Source: Butyrivibrio sp. INlla21 (GTDB lineage Bacteria; Bacillota; Clostridia; Lachnospirales; Lachnospiraceae). Taken from it: DNA of 64,000 bases. The notes under the pieces are model-generated. The model ran no database searches. It was not told the origin of the DNA and was given only the letters and a program-made list of their open reading frames with translations. The stretch is taken from contig NZ_FPCC01000009.1 of assembly GCF_900116875.1 (NCBI RefSeq), positions 62,001 to 126,000 on the forward strand. The letters run 5' to 3'. Shown here piece after piece: positions 26,187 through 35,021 of this stretch (position 1 is its first letter; the number at the start of each line of letters is the position of its first letter). The translations under genes were made by a program, and so were the position numbers.

Positions 26187-27323
26187 ATGAACAAACAGGA
26201 GACACTTGAGATCAAGAAGCAGTTCACACCGGACAGATGCACAATCGACAGCATTTGCGGCTGCTATGTTGATCATGACAAGAACAAATTATTTACTTTC
26301 AGAAAGGCTTTCGGCCAGATTCCCGAAGAGGAAATGTTCAAATATCTGGACATCTTCCAACACACATTATCAGGTACATTTGGTAAAAATCTTATCAGTC
26401 TTGAGTTCCCTCTTGACCAAGAACAGCCCGGAGGTACTCAGGACTTTCTTTTGACTCTTCGTAACTCCCAGCTCAAGGACGACGAGCTTGTGGATGAGTG
26501 CTACGACAAGATCATTGCCAATTATATCAACGGAGAAAACTACTATATCATCCTCGTTCACGCCGTATACGACATTCCCGGCGTAACATCAGACGGTATC
26601 GAGATGGAGGATGCTTCCGAGAAGGTATATGACTACATTCTCTGCAGTATCTGCCCCGTCAAGCTTTCCAAGGCCGGTCTTGGTTATAATGAGTCAAAAA
26701 ATGTCATTGAGGAAAGATTCCGTGACTGGATAGTAGACGGCCCTGTGAAGGGATTTCTTTTCCCCGCATTTATAGAAAGAGATACCGACATCCACAATAT
26801 GCTCTACTTCACCAAGAAGCCCGAGGATCTTCAGCCCGAATTTGTCGAAGCGATGTTCGGCGGACGCGCTCCCATCTCCGCTCCCGAACAAAAAGATATC
26901 TTTGATGCAGTTGTACAAAATACGATCGGAGAAGACGCAGACTACGATATCATGAAGAATATTCATGATAATTTAAATGAGATGATTGACGATCACGTTG
27001 ACGATCCGGAGCCTTTGGAGCTTAAAAAGAGTGATGTGAAGCAGCTTCTTCATGACAGTGGTGTATCAGATGAAAGACTCGGCTACTTCGACGAAACTTA
27101 TGTAAAGTGCGCCGGCGACGAGGATTATCCGCTCCTTGCAAGCAACATCGCACACACAAGGAAGTTCGATATCGAGACTCCCAACGTTGTGATCAAGGTT
27201 AAGCCCGACAGAACGGATCTTGTAGAATCCCGCATCGTCGACGGCAGGCAGTGCCTTGTCATCGCAGTTGACGATCATATCGAAGTCAACGGAATCAATG
27301 TTAGGACGTTTATGAATAGGTAA
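26187..27323 (+). CDS. DUF4317 family protein
   Basis: 378 residues, soluble, no signal peptide or membrane segment. The start MNKQETLEIKKQFTPDRCTI and the YYIILVHAVYDIPG segment are those of the DUF4317 family, common in Lachnospiraceae and without known function. It begins 10 nt after the CheC-like gene, so the two probably form an operon that ends at the strong hairpin 8 nt downstream. Confidence 0.88.
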   Translation: MNKQETLEIKKQFTPDRCTIDSICGCYVDHDKNKLFTFRKAFGQIPEEEMFKYLDIFQHTLSGTFGKNLISLEFPLDQEQPGGTQDFLLTLRNSQLKDDELVDECYDKIIANYINGENYYIILVHAVYDIPGVTSDGIEMEDASEKVYDYILCSICPVKLSKAGLGYNESKNVIEERFRDWIVDGPVKGFLFPAFIERDTDIHNMLYFTKKPEDLQPEFVEAMFGGRAPISAPEQKDIFDAVVQNTIGEDADYDIMKNIHDNLNEMIDDHVDDPEPLELKKSDVKQLLHDSGVSDERLGYFDETYVKCAGDEDYPLLASNIAHTRKFDIETPNVVIKVKPDRTDLVESRIVDGRQCLVIAVDDHIEVNGINVRTFMNR

Positions 27324-27330
27324 TCAAAAA

Positions 27331-27358
27331 GGCTGTCACACCAATCGGTGTGACAGCC
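27331..27358. terminator. Bidirectional terminator
   Basis: GGCTGTCACACC pairs perfectly with GGTGTGACAGCC around AATC, flanked by five A on the left and six T on the right. It ends the DUF4317 transcript on + and the 53-residue gene (rnf side) on -. Confidence 0.95.
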
Positions 27359-27369
27359 TTTTTTGCATT

Positions 27370-27531
27370 TTATGCATGCATACTTTTGAGCTTTTCAATT
27401 CCGGTCTTGGGACGACCGATCATCTCGTAAGCGGGGTCATTGTACTTCTTGAGAAGTCTCTCCCTCATTTCCTCGGGATGATTATATAATTGATCCATTA
27501 TCCTATCAAAGGCAATTTTCCATTCGCCCAT
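27370..27531 (-). CDS. 53-residue protein downstream of the rnf operon
   Basis: Starts at the ATG at 27531, with CGGAGG 8 nt upstream; the open frame extends further but without a site. The peptide (MGEWKIAFDRIMDQLYNHPE...) is charged and helical, with no membrane segment. I recognise no family. It lies 92 nt past rnfB and ends just before the shared terminator, so it may be the tail of the rnf transcript. Confidence 0.7.
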   Translation of the reverse strand: MGEWKIAFDRIMDQLYNHPEEMRERLLKKYNDPAYEMIGRPKTGIEKLKSMHA

Positions 27532-27622
27532 ATTATCGTACCTCCGTCTGTTAAACAACAACAGTAACGGGTACAATAATAACTATAAAAAATAATTAAT
27601 GCAAGTATAAATTTACCAAAAT

Positions 27623-28417
27623 TTATAATGAGGCTATTGCCTTCTTTGGACACTTTGCCACGCAAACGCCGCAATGTGCGCATTTTTCCTGGTCTATCGA
27701 GGCCACATTGTTATCAACTGTTATTGCTCCGGCAGGACAATTTTTTTCGCAGATATGGCAAGCGATACATCCCGCTTTGCAATAAGAGTTAACGATTTTT
27801 CCCATATCTTGTGATTTGCATGCAACTGCTTCCTGTGCATCATAAGGTATGAGATCTATAAGGTGGTTAGGACAGATATCAGCGCACTTACCGCAGGCCT
27901 TACATTTCTCTTTATCCACTACGGCAACACCGTTTACGATGTGGATCGCATCAAACTGACATACGGATACGCATGAGCCGCCGCCGAGACATCCATATGA
28001 ACAGGTCTTTGCTCCGCCTCCGGGTGCCTGTGACATAAGTCTGCAATCGCTTACTCCGACATAATCATATTTCTTCTCAGCGTTATCGCAGTTACCGTTA
28101 CAGTGTACAAAAGCAACCTTACGAGCCATATCGCCCGCTTCAACGCCCATAATAGCCGAAATAGCAGCTGCTACCGGAGCACCTCCTACAGGACACTGTG
28201 ATACGGCTGCCTCACCTTTTGCGATAGCCGAAGCACATCCCGAACATCCCGGATATCCGCATCCGCCGCAGTTATTTCCCGGAAGAACTTCCAGAATAGC
28301 TGCTTCTTTTTCATCTACATCAACATGCAACTTCATGTCTGCAAGACCGAGGATAATACCTATAGCAATTCCAACGCCTGCTACAACCGCCGTTGCAATG
28401 ATTATTCCAATAATCAT
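27623..28417 (-). CDS. rnfB: Rnf complex electron carrier subunit B
   Basis: 264 residues: an N-terminal membrane helix (2-24), the NCGGCGYPGCSGC cluster site (about 49-61), then several ferredoxin-type motifs (CKACGKCADICP, CIACHICEKNCP, CAHCGVCVAKCP) and one CSYGCLGGGSC variant. It takes electrons from reduced ferredoxin into the complex. Last gene of rnfCDGEAB. Confidence 0.96.
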   Translation of the reverse strand: MIIGIIIATAVVAGVGIAIGIILGLADMKLHVDVDEKEAAILEVLPGNNCGGCGYPGCSGCASAIAKGEAAVSQCPVGGAPVAAAISAIMGVEAGDMARKVAFVHCNGNCDNAEKKYDYVGVSDCRLMSQAPGGGAKTCSYGCLGGGSCVSVCQFDAIHIVNGVAVVDKEKCKACGKCADICPNHLIDLIPYDAQEAVACKSQDMGKIVNSYCKAGCIACHICEKNCPAGAITVDNNVASIDQEKCAHCGVCVAKCPKKAIASL

Positions 28418-28430
28418 AAGTTCATCTCCT

Positions 28431-29018
28431 TCACTTCAAAGCCGAGAATCCGGTAAATGCAATAGCCATGAGTCCGGAAGTAAGAAGTACCATTGGCATT
28501 CCCTTAAATGACTCGGGGATGTCGTTGTACTCCATCTTTTCACGAAGTCCTGCCAAAATAACTATCGCAATTGTGAAACCTACAGCTGTTGCAAATCCGC
28601 AAACAGTACTCTGTAAGATTGAATAGCCGTCTGTTACGTTGTTGAGAGCAACACCGAGAACCGCGCAGTTGGTGGTAATAAGAGGAAGATACACACCAAG
28701 TGCTCTGTAAAGTGAAACAACATACTTTTTGAGTACCATCTCAACAAACTGTACCAGCATGGCAATAACAAGGATGAATACTATTGTCTGCAGATAAGAA
28801 AGATCCAAAGGATTCAGGATAAACTTATAAATAATGCTACAAACCAAAGAAGCAAGCGTGATAACGAATACACACGCTCCTCCCATTCCGAGAGCGGTGT
28901 CGGTCTTCTTGGAAACTCCAAGGAAAGGACACAGTCCGAGGAACTGGCTAAGTACTACGTTATTAACAAGTGAGGCTGATATCATAAGTCCCACAAGGCT
29001 CATAATCTGTTGTGCCAT
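28431..29018 (-). CDS. rnfA: Rnf complex membrane subunit A
   Basis: 195 residues, six membrane helices. VLSQFLGLCPFLGVS and TTNCAVLGVALNN carry the paired Cys that, in solved Rnf/Nqr complexes, hold an iron-sulfur cluster within the membrane with RnfE. Starts 2 nt after the rnfE stop. Confidence 0.96.
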   Translation of the reverse strand: MAQQIMSLVGLMISASLVNNVVLSQFLGLCPFLGVSKKTDTALGMGGACVFVITLASLVCSIIYKFILNPLDLSYLQTIVFILVIAMLVQFVEMVLKKYVVSLYRALGVYLPLITTNCAVLGVALNNVTDGYSILQSTVCGFATAVGFTIAIVILAGLREKMEYNDIPESFKGMPMVLLTSGLMAIAFTGFSALK

Positions 29019-29020
29019 AA

Positions 29021-29716
29021 TTATTCAGCCTCCTTTCTCTTTGCTGCGTTTGCTTTGATCTTGTTCATCGTCGCAATAAGGAATGCAAGAACGATAAATG
29101 CACCGGCCTGCTGTATAAAGATGCTGATGGGCTTATATCCCGAAAGGAAAGCACCTACGGCTCCGGGTACAACAGTTCCCTCACCGAGTATCTGTACATC
29201 AAATGCTGTGCCCGCACCGATAAACTCTCTTACAAGACCGATTGTCGTAATAGCACAGGTAAAGCCGATTCCCATTCCTATTCCGTCAAAGAAAGAAGGT
29301 ATGATTCCGTGCTTACTTGCATATGCTTCCGCTCTTCCGAAGATGATACAGTTAACAACGATAAGAGGGATATACACTCCGAGTGCGCTGTTAAGTGCGG
29401 GAACGTAAGCCTGCATAAGAAGCTGAACCAAGGTAACGAAGGAAGCAATAACAACTATGAAAGACGGGATCCTGACTGTAGCGGGGATTGTCTTACGAAG
29501 TGCTGCGATAACCGCGTTACTTAATGCCAAAACAAATGTTGTTGCAAGTCCCATTCCAAGTCCGTTGATCGCGGATGAAGTAACCGCAAGAGTGGGACAC
29601 ATACCGATCATAAGTACTAAAGTAGGATTTTCAGCAATGAGGCCGTTAAAAAATCTCTCGGCCGGAGTATCCTGCTTGAAGCCCAAAGCTCCTTTTTTTA
29701 CATTGTCACTCATCAC
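29021..29716 (-). CDS. rnfE: Rnf complex membrane subunit E
   Basis: 231 residues, six membrane helices, homologous to RnfA. LMIGMCPTLAVTSS and VVNCIIFGRAEA hold the two conserved Cys. An N-terminal extension of about 10 residues reads soluble. Overlaps rnfG by 4 nt. Confidence 0.96.
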   Translation of the reverse strand: MMSDNVKKGALGFKQDTPAERFFNGLIAENPTLVLMIGMCPTLAVTSSAINGLGMGLATTFVLALSNAVIAALRKTIPATVRIPSFIVVIASFVTLVQLLMQAYVPALNSALGVYIPLIVVNCIIFGRAEAYASKHGIIPSFFDGIGMGIGFTCAITTIGLVREFIGAGTAFDVQILGEGTVVPGAVGAFLSGYKPISIFIQQAGAFIVLAFLIATMNKIKANAAKRKEAE

Positions 29717-30321
29717 TGTCCTCCTTTCAAAACATTCTCAAAATATGTGATTGAAGCGTTAACTCCGTTGGTTATCGCTCTTGAAGTTATCGTAGCGCCC
29801 GAGATCGCTTCAATCTGAGAAGAAGGACTTGTGAGCTGTCCGTTCTTAACTACGCTAAACTGCTGTGCCTGCTTGTTCTCAAACTGAGGAACGATTACCT
29901 TCTCGGCATTCATTCCAAGTCCGGGAGTCTCGGCAATTGAGATAATGGAAATTCCGTTTACATTTCCGTCGTTCTTTATTCCGACCGTATATGTGATGAA
30001 ATCTCCATATCCCTTGGATGAAACTCTTATAACATATCCAAGAGGTGCTCCGGATGCATCCTTAGCTTCTTTTACATCCTCGATGGTAACACCTGTAAGT
30101 CCGGAAACCGCTGAAGCTGCTCCGTCAGCATTAAGCTCTACGTCGTCAAAAGTCGCTGCATCGGCGAATACCGACATATTGGCCTTGTCCTGCGCAAGCT
30201 TAGCCTGAAGTGCGATAGGATCCTTGGTAACCTGATAAACAAGTCCAAGCAAAACTCCCGCAACAAGAGTAATAGCAAAAAGAACCAAGGCGTTTTTGAT
30301 CATGCTCTTTGCATCATTCAT
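29713..30321 (-). CDS. rnfG: Rnf complex FMN-binding subunit G
   Basis: 202 residues: one N-terminal membrane helix (about 9-30) and an outside FMN domain. EAISGATITSRA contains the SGAT motif whose Thr binds FMN covalently in this family. Overlaps rnfD and rnfE by 4 nt each. Confidence 0.96.
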   Translation of the reverse strand: MNDAKSMIKNALVLFAITLVAGVLLGLVYQVTKDPIALQAKLAQDKANMSVFADAATFDDVELNADGAASAVSGLTGVTIEDVKEAKDASGAPLGYVIRVSSKGYGDFITYTVGIKNDGNVNGISIISIAETPGLGMNAEKVIVPQFENKQAQQFSVVKNGQLTSPSSQIEAISGATITSRAITNGVNASITYFENVLKGGQ

Positions 30322-31268
30322 GCTTTCTTCGCCTCCTTCTTTGCAGTTTTCTTAATTCCGAAAGCTCTCGGAATCGTGAATTTCTCAATAAGAGGAACCA
30401 AAAGGTTGCCTATTACGATCGCATAGGAAACACCCTCTGCGTTGGAACCGAAAATACGGAACACGCCTGTGAGTATTCCAAGGATAAATCCGTAAATATA
30501 TCTTCCCTTGGGTGTTATCGGACATGTCACATAGTCGGTTGCCATAAAGAAAGCACCGAGCATAAGTCCGCCACCTGCAAGGTGCGCTGAAATATAAGCC
30601 CAGTTAAATCCGTATCCTCCGAAGAGCCCTACAAATATCGCAAATGTGATTATGTAGGTAAACGGAATAACATAGTCGATAATTCCGAGCGCAAACAGGA
30701 TCATCGCACCGATCGCAATGCAAAGCATTGAGGTCTCACCGATTGTTCCGCCCGTTCTACCAATGAGCATATCCATTATATTGACATCAGCGCCTGCTTT
30801 AAGGTTAGCAAGCGGTGTTGCCCCCGTGTATGTATCGGTAACGAAGTTGGTCATAAGGGCGGGAAAAGATATCACGAGGAATAATCTTCCGCCGAGTGCG
30901 GGATTCATGAAGTTCTGGCCAAGTCCGCCAAAGAGCTGCTTAACCAAAATTATCGCAAATACACCGCCAAGTACCGGTACCCAGAACGGTACGGTTGAAG
31001 GCAGGTTCATTCCCAGAAGAAGTCCTGTTACAACCGCCGAAAGGTCGCCTATAGTTACACGCTTGTGCATGGCTTTCTCATAGATAAACTCAGATAAAAC
31101 ACAAGAAGCCACGGACAGCAAAAGAATAATCAGAGCATCCGGCCCGAAATTGTAAATACCAAAGCCTGCTGCCGGTAAAAGCGCAATTACAACCCACATC
31201 ATGATGTTGGACGTGGTAGTGTTTGCTCTTACATGCGGGTTGGATGACACTCTTTTCATATCACTCAT
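30318..31268 (-). CDS. rnfD: Rnf complex membrane subunit D
   Basis: 316 residues, about nine membrane helices. YTGATPLANL is the second covalent FMN site (S/T-GAT), in the loop after about residue 140. The start SSNPHVRANTTTSNIMM is typical. Probable part of the ion path coupled to electron flow. Confidence 0.96.
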   Translation of the reverse strand: MSDMKRVSSNPHVRANTTTSNIMMWVVIALLPAAGFGIYNFGPDALIILLLSVASCVLSEFIYEKAMHKRVTIGDLSAVVTGLLLGMNLPSTVPFWVPVLGGVFAIILVKQLFGGLGQNFMNPALGGRLFLVISFPALMTNFVTDTYTGATPLANLKAGADVNIMDMLIGRTGGTIGETSMLCIAIGAMILFALGIIDYVIPFTYIITFAIFVGLFGGYGFNWAYISAHLAGGGLMLGAFFMATDYVTCPITPKGRYIYGFILGILTGVFRIFGSNAEGVSYAIVIGNLLVPLIEKFTIPRAFGIKKTAKKEAKKA

Positions 31269-31284
31269 TAAAAATGTCCCTCCC

Positions 31285-32601
31285 TTACTTTTTCCTGTTA
31301 GCCAGCTGAATCTTTCTCATACCCTTGATCAGCTGAGTGAGCTGACGTCTTGCAGGGCAGATATAACTGCAGCATCCGCATTCACAGCATTCCATTCCGT
31401 ACATATCAAGGAATGCCTTTTCGTTGTTGTGTTCAACGGCATCGGCAAGGTTCTTGGGGATAAGTCTCTCGGGACATACCTCCACACATCTTGCACAGTT
31501 GATACATGCGCTCGGTTCAAGGGCTGAAACCTCGTCCTTGGTAAGGCATGTAAGAGCTGAAGCCGTCTTGGTTGTGGGAACATCAAGGTCAAAGAGTGCA
31601 AATCCCATCATGGGACCGCCTGATATGATCTTGGCAGGCTCAGTCTTGAAGCCGCCTGCGTCCTCAAGAAGCTCCTTGTAATTTGTTCCTATTCTTACTT
31701 TATAGTTTCTGGGATCGGCAACCGCATCACCGGTAATGGTAACGATCCTCTCCATGAGAGGTCTTCCCTCTTTTACCGCTCTGCAGACAGCACAAAGAGT
31801 ATCAACGTTATCAACGATACATCCCGCATCGGCAGGGAGCATCGAAGAGTTGATCTCTCTTCCCGTAACCGCATAAATAAGCATACGCTCAGCGCCCTCA
31901 GGATATTTGGTCTTGACGGGCTTAACGCTTATCTTCTCTTCATCTTTAGTTAATTCCTGGAATTTCGCGATCGCGTCGGGTTTATTGTCCTCTATCGCAA
32001 GAATACCTCTGGCTTTTGGGAAAATACTGACAGCAATCTTAAGACCTTCCAAAAGAAGCTCCGGCTCCTCTATCATACGTCTGTAGTCAGATGTAAGATA
32101 AGGCTCACACTCCGAGCAATTGGCTATAACATAGTCAATCTTGTCCGGTTCCTTCGGAGAAAACTTAACCGCAGTAGGGAATCCTGCTCCTCCCATTCCT
32201 ACTACGCCGGCCTCTCTGACCGCTGCAATCTTGTCCTCCGCTGTCATCTCCTCGTATGGTTTGAGTGGCTTAAACTCCACCTCTTCATACTTCTCATCGT
32301 TCTCTACGATGATACTCTCGCACATAGCGCCGGTAGCCAGCCTGCGCTTCTCAATAGCCTTAACCGTACCTGATACGGTCGAGTAAATCGGTGCCGAAAC
32401 AAAACCGCCGGCTTCCGCAATCTTTTGTCCTGTAAGAACGTGATCCCCAACAGCGACAATTGCCTTGGCCGGTGCACCGATGTGCTGAGACAACGGATAA
32501 ACCAAGTCACCTTTTGGTAGCACTGATTTAATGGGCTTGTCCTTAGTAAGTTCCTTGCCTTCATAAGGATGGATGCCGCCCTTAAAAGTACCTCTTGCCA
32601 T
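31285..32601 (-). CDS. rnfC: Rnf complex NADH-side subunit C
   Basis: 438 residues. GGAGFPTAVK is the FMN/NAD-binding Gly-rich loop; two 4Fe-4S motifs follow (CINCARCVEVCP about 368 and CCECGCCSYICP about 407). It hands electrons to NAD+ at the cytoplasmic face. First gene of the operon; together the six genes make a ferredoxin:NAD+ oxidoreductase that exports Na+ or H+, a main energy-saving step in anaerobes. Confidence 0.96.
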   Translation of the reverse strand: MARGTFKGGIHPYEGKELTKDKPIKSVLPKGDLVYPLSQHIGAPAKAIVAVGDHVLTGQKIAEAGGFVSAPIYSTVSGTVKAIEKRRLATGAMCESIIVENDEKYEEVEFKPLKPYEEMTAEDKIAAVREAGVVGMGGAGFPTAVKFSPKEPDKIDYVIANCSECEPYLTSDYRRMIEEPELLLEGLKIAVSIFPKARGILAIEDNKPDAIAKFQELTKDEEKISVKPVKTKYPEGAERMLIYAVTGREINSSMLPADAGCIVDNVDTLCAVCRAVKEGRPLMERIVTITGDAVADPRNYKVRIGTNYKELLEDAGGFKTEPAKIISGGPMMGFALFDLDVPTTKTASALTCLTKDEVSALEPSACINCARCVEVCPERLIPKNLADAVEHNNEKAFLDMYGMECCECGCCSYICPARRQLTQLIKGMRKIQLANRKK

Positions 32602-32734
32602 TTCCTACCCTTCTTTCATATTTTAGATGTGTACCCGAAAAGAATAATCGGGTGAAAAATTTAACAATTTAATTATACTATATTTTCACGGTAAAATGCT
32701 GAGAAATCGAAAAAAAGTTTAAGAGGAAATGTGA

Positions 32735-32740
32735 TACAAT
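32735..32740 (+). promoter_or_regulatory. Extended -10 promoter of the YprB-like gene
   Basis: TGATACAAT, an extended -10 (TG, one base, TACAAT), 38 nt before the chosen start at 32779. The opposite strand of the same gap holds AGTATAATTAAATT, a -10 candidate for the rnf operon. Confidence 0.5.
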
Positions 32741-32778
32741 ATGGTAGTAGGCGATTTCGGAAAGTGAGATTTTTTATC

Positions 32779-33975
32779 ATGATCAAGACAAACGAAGCTT
32801 TGACCTTTAGTGAAGACCATATAATTCATTCACTGCCCAAGATTCTGGGATGTTCAAATAAGGATATTCTTTTCATTGATATAGAGACTACGGGGCTGTC
32901 ACTTCGAAGTTCAGACCTTTATCTTATAGGTGCTTCATATTATAAGGACGGAAGCTGGCAGATCTGCCAATTTTTCGCAGAAGACATCAATCAGGAAAAA
33001 GAGATCCTGGAAGCTTTTTCGGAGTTTTCAAAAGGCTTTTCAAAAGTGCTCCACTACAACGGAGACAGATTCGATATCCCCTATATAAAAAGCAAGCTTG
33101 AAAAACACGGCTTGCCCAATATTTTCGAAGACATGGACTCGATCGATATCTACAAAAAAATAGGTCCATACAAAAGACAGCTTGGACTCATGGACTGTAA
33201 ACAAAAAACAGTCGAGCTCTATCTTGGTATCAACAGAGAAGATAAATACGACGGCGGTAAACTCATACCGATTTATAAGAACTATGAACAAAGCAAAAAT
33301 AAGGAAGCGCTTAAGCTGCTTCTTTTGCATAACTTCGAAGACGTAAAGGGCATGTTCGGCATACTTCCGATGCTGCAGTACAGCACGTATTTCGCCATGT
33401 TCAGAAATCTTCCCAAGGTATCCGTTAAATGCGATGAAGATATCGATGATGAAAAATATTGCCCGGACTGGAGCAACAAACTCCCCGTCAAAGCTGTCAA
33501 AGTACAGGCCAATCAATACGATGACATGGACGGTCATTCAAGAAAAGAAATCTTCATGAAGCTCAACATGGCAATGGCTCTGCCTTGCTCTCTGACAGGC
33601 AATTATGAAGGCTTTTATCTAAAGACAAACGGAAATGAAGCTACGCTTCGTCTTCCTTTATATGAGACAGAGCTTAAGTACTTTTATGCCAATTACAAGG
33701 ATTACTTCTATCTTCCAAAAGAAGATATGGCGATCCATAAATCCATCGCTTCATTCGTAGACAAGGCATACCGTGAGAAGGCAAAACCCGAGACCTGTTA
33801 CACCAAGAAAGAAGGTCAGTTCCTTAAGGAATGGGATCTTGTTTTTTCACCTTTCTTCAAAAAAGATTATGAGGATAAAAACTTCTATTTTGACCTCAGT
33901 GAAAACATGAAAAAGAGCCGTTTTGCGATGAGCTTATATGCATCTCATGTAATGGCTAAGATATTGGAAATATGA
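32779..33975 (+). CDS. YprB-like ribonuclease H-fold exonuclease
   Basis: 398 residues from the ATG at 32779. Residues about 28-200 form a DEDD exonuclease domain: FIDIETTGLS (ExoI Asp-x-Glu), LHYNGDRFDIPYI (ExoII) and LHNFEDVKGM (ExoIII, His to Asp). The C-terminal 200 residues have no clear family. Related proteins are predicted single-strand nucleases. Start chosen because a promoter-like TACAAT overlaps the longer frame; the binding site is weak. Confidence 0.85.
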   Translation: MIKTNEALTFSEDHIIHSLPKILGCSNKDILFIDIETTGLSLRSSDLYLIGASYYKDGSWQICQFFAEDINQEKEILEAFSEFSKGFSKVLHYNGDRFDIPYIKSKLEKHGLPNIFEDMDSIDIYKKIGPYKRQLGLMDCKQKTVELYLGINREDKYDGGKLIPIYKNYEQSKNKEALKLLLLHNFEDVKGMFGILPMLQYSTYFAMFRNLPKVSVKCDEDIDDEKYCPDWSNKLPVKAVKVQANQYDDMDGHSRKEIFMKLNMAMALPCSLTGNYEGFYLKTNGNEATLRLPLYETELKYFYANYKDYFYLPKEDMAIHKSIASFVDKAYREKAKPETCYTKKEGQFLKEWDLVFSPFFKKDYEDKNFYFDLSENMKKSRFAMSLYASHVMAKILEI

Positions 33976-34019
33976 TCATAAAAAATGATCGAGTGAACCA
34001 AGCACCACTTGATCTTACA

Positions 34020-34064
34020 CAGAACAGCGGCCCGGGGGAATATGCCACCCGAGCCGCTGCTCTG
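34020..34064. terminator. Hairpin between converging genes
   Basis: CAGAACAGCGGC pairs with GCCGCTGCTCTG (one mismatch), and CCGGG with CCCG closer in. Only a short TTT follows on +, and none on -. Position between two convergent stops suggests a terminator; a second 9-bp stem (33988-34015) is just before it. Confidence 0.5.
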
Positions 34065-34091
34065 TTTAGATGTAGAGTTAGGAGAAAACTA

Positions 34092-34877
34092 TTAGGCTTT
34101 AGGCTTCTCGTAATAGAAGGAGTTTTTACGAACGAAGCCTATTTCTTTATAATTTATTATCTGCTCCGTGCTTCCGATAAAGAGGATTCCGCCGGGAGCA
34201 AGTGAATCATAGTACTTTCTGAACACCTCGTCCTTGGCTTCCTCTGTAAAATATATAAGCACGTTTCTGCAGACGATAAGGTGAAGATCCTTTGGATAGG
34301 GATCACGAAGGAGATCTGCCTGTTTAAATGTAACTCTCGACTTGATCTCATCCGACACCTTCATTTTGCCGTCTTCCGTCTCCGTAAAATACTTGGTCTT
34401 AAAATCTGCCGGAACGCCGGCAACCTCTTTTTTGTCATATATAGCCGCTTTTGCTTTCGCAAGAACAACGGCGTCAAGGTCCGTAGCAAGAATGCTCACC
34501 TGATTAAGCGGCATATGCTTGGACAACAACATAACTATCGTGTAAGGCTCATCGCCCGTCGAGCACGCTGCGCTCCATATCTTAAGGTTCTTTCCGAACT
34601 TGCTCATAAGCTCGGGAACCATCTCTTTATCCATGAGGTGCCACTGATCAGCATTTCTGAAAAACTCCGATACATTGATCGTCAGATATGAAACAAAAGC
34701 ATCAAGTGCTTCTCTGTCTTTTTTGATCAGCTCCGCAAAACCGTCATAGCCTTTTACATCGTACTTACCGATCAGCGTATCTATTCTTCTCTTCATCTGC
34801 TTTTCTTTGTAAGCATTAAGATCAATCTTCGTAAGATCATAAACCGCTTTTTTAAACCACTCATAATCGTAAACCAT
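34092..34877 (-). CDS. cheR: Chemotaxis receptor methyltransferase CheR
   Basis: 261 residues. An N-terminal helical domain (about 1-75) is followed by a SAM-binding domain with IWSAACSTGDEPYTI, LATDLDAVVLAKAK and DLHLIVCRNVLIYF, all CheR hallmarks. It methylates receptor glutamates with SAM. The ATG at 34877 is chosen because AGGAGG lies at the right distance; the GTG at 34886 directly abuts it. Stands alone, away from cheY and the CheC-like gene. Confidence 0.94.
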   Translation of the reverse strand: MVYDYEWFKKAVYDLTKIDLNAYKEKQMKRRIDTLIGKYDVKGYDGFAELIKKDREALDAFVSYLTINVSEFFRNADQWHLMDKEMVPELMSKFGKNLKIWSAACSTGDEPYTIVMLLSKHMPLNQVSILATDLDAVVLAKAKAAIYDKKEVAGVPADFKTKYFTETEDGKMKVSDEIKSRVTFKQADLLRDPYPKDLHLIVCRNVLIYFTEEAKDEVFRKYYDSLAPGGILFIGSTEQIINYKEIGFVRKNSFYYEKPKA

Positions 34878-35021
34878 AGATGTCACCCTCCTGATCGGCC
34901 TATGTATTTTTGAGCCTAATAATATTTTATAATATAGCAGAATATATGTAAAATTAAATAATTATAAACGACATCTCAAACATATTTGATCCCAAAGTGA
35001 CATCTGTCAAAGAAAATGCTC

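Noticed and set aside
33988..34015. GATCGAGTG/CACTTGATC stem as another copy of the dispersed element
   Set aside because: It lacks the GGTTTTTTCGAG loop and the CGAG core, so it is unrelated.
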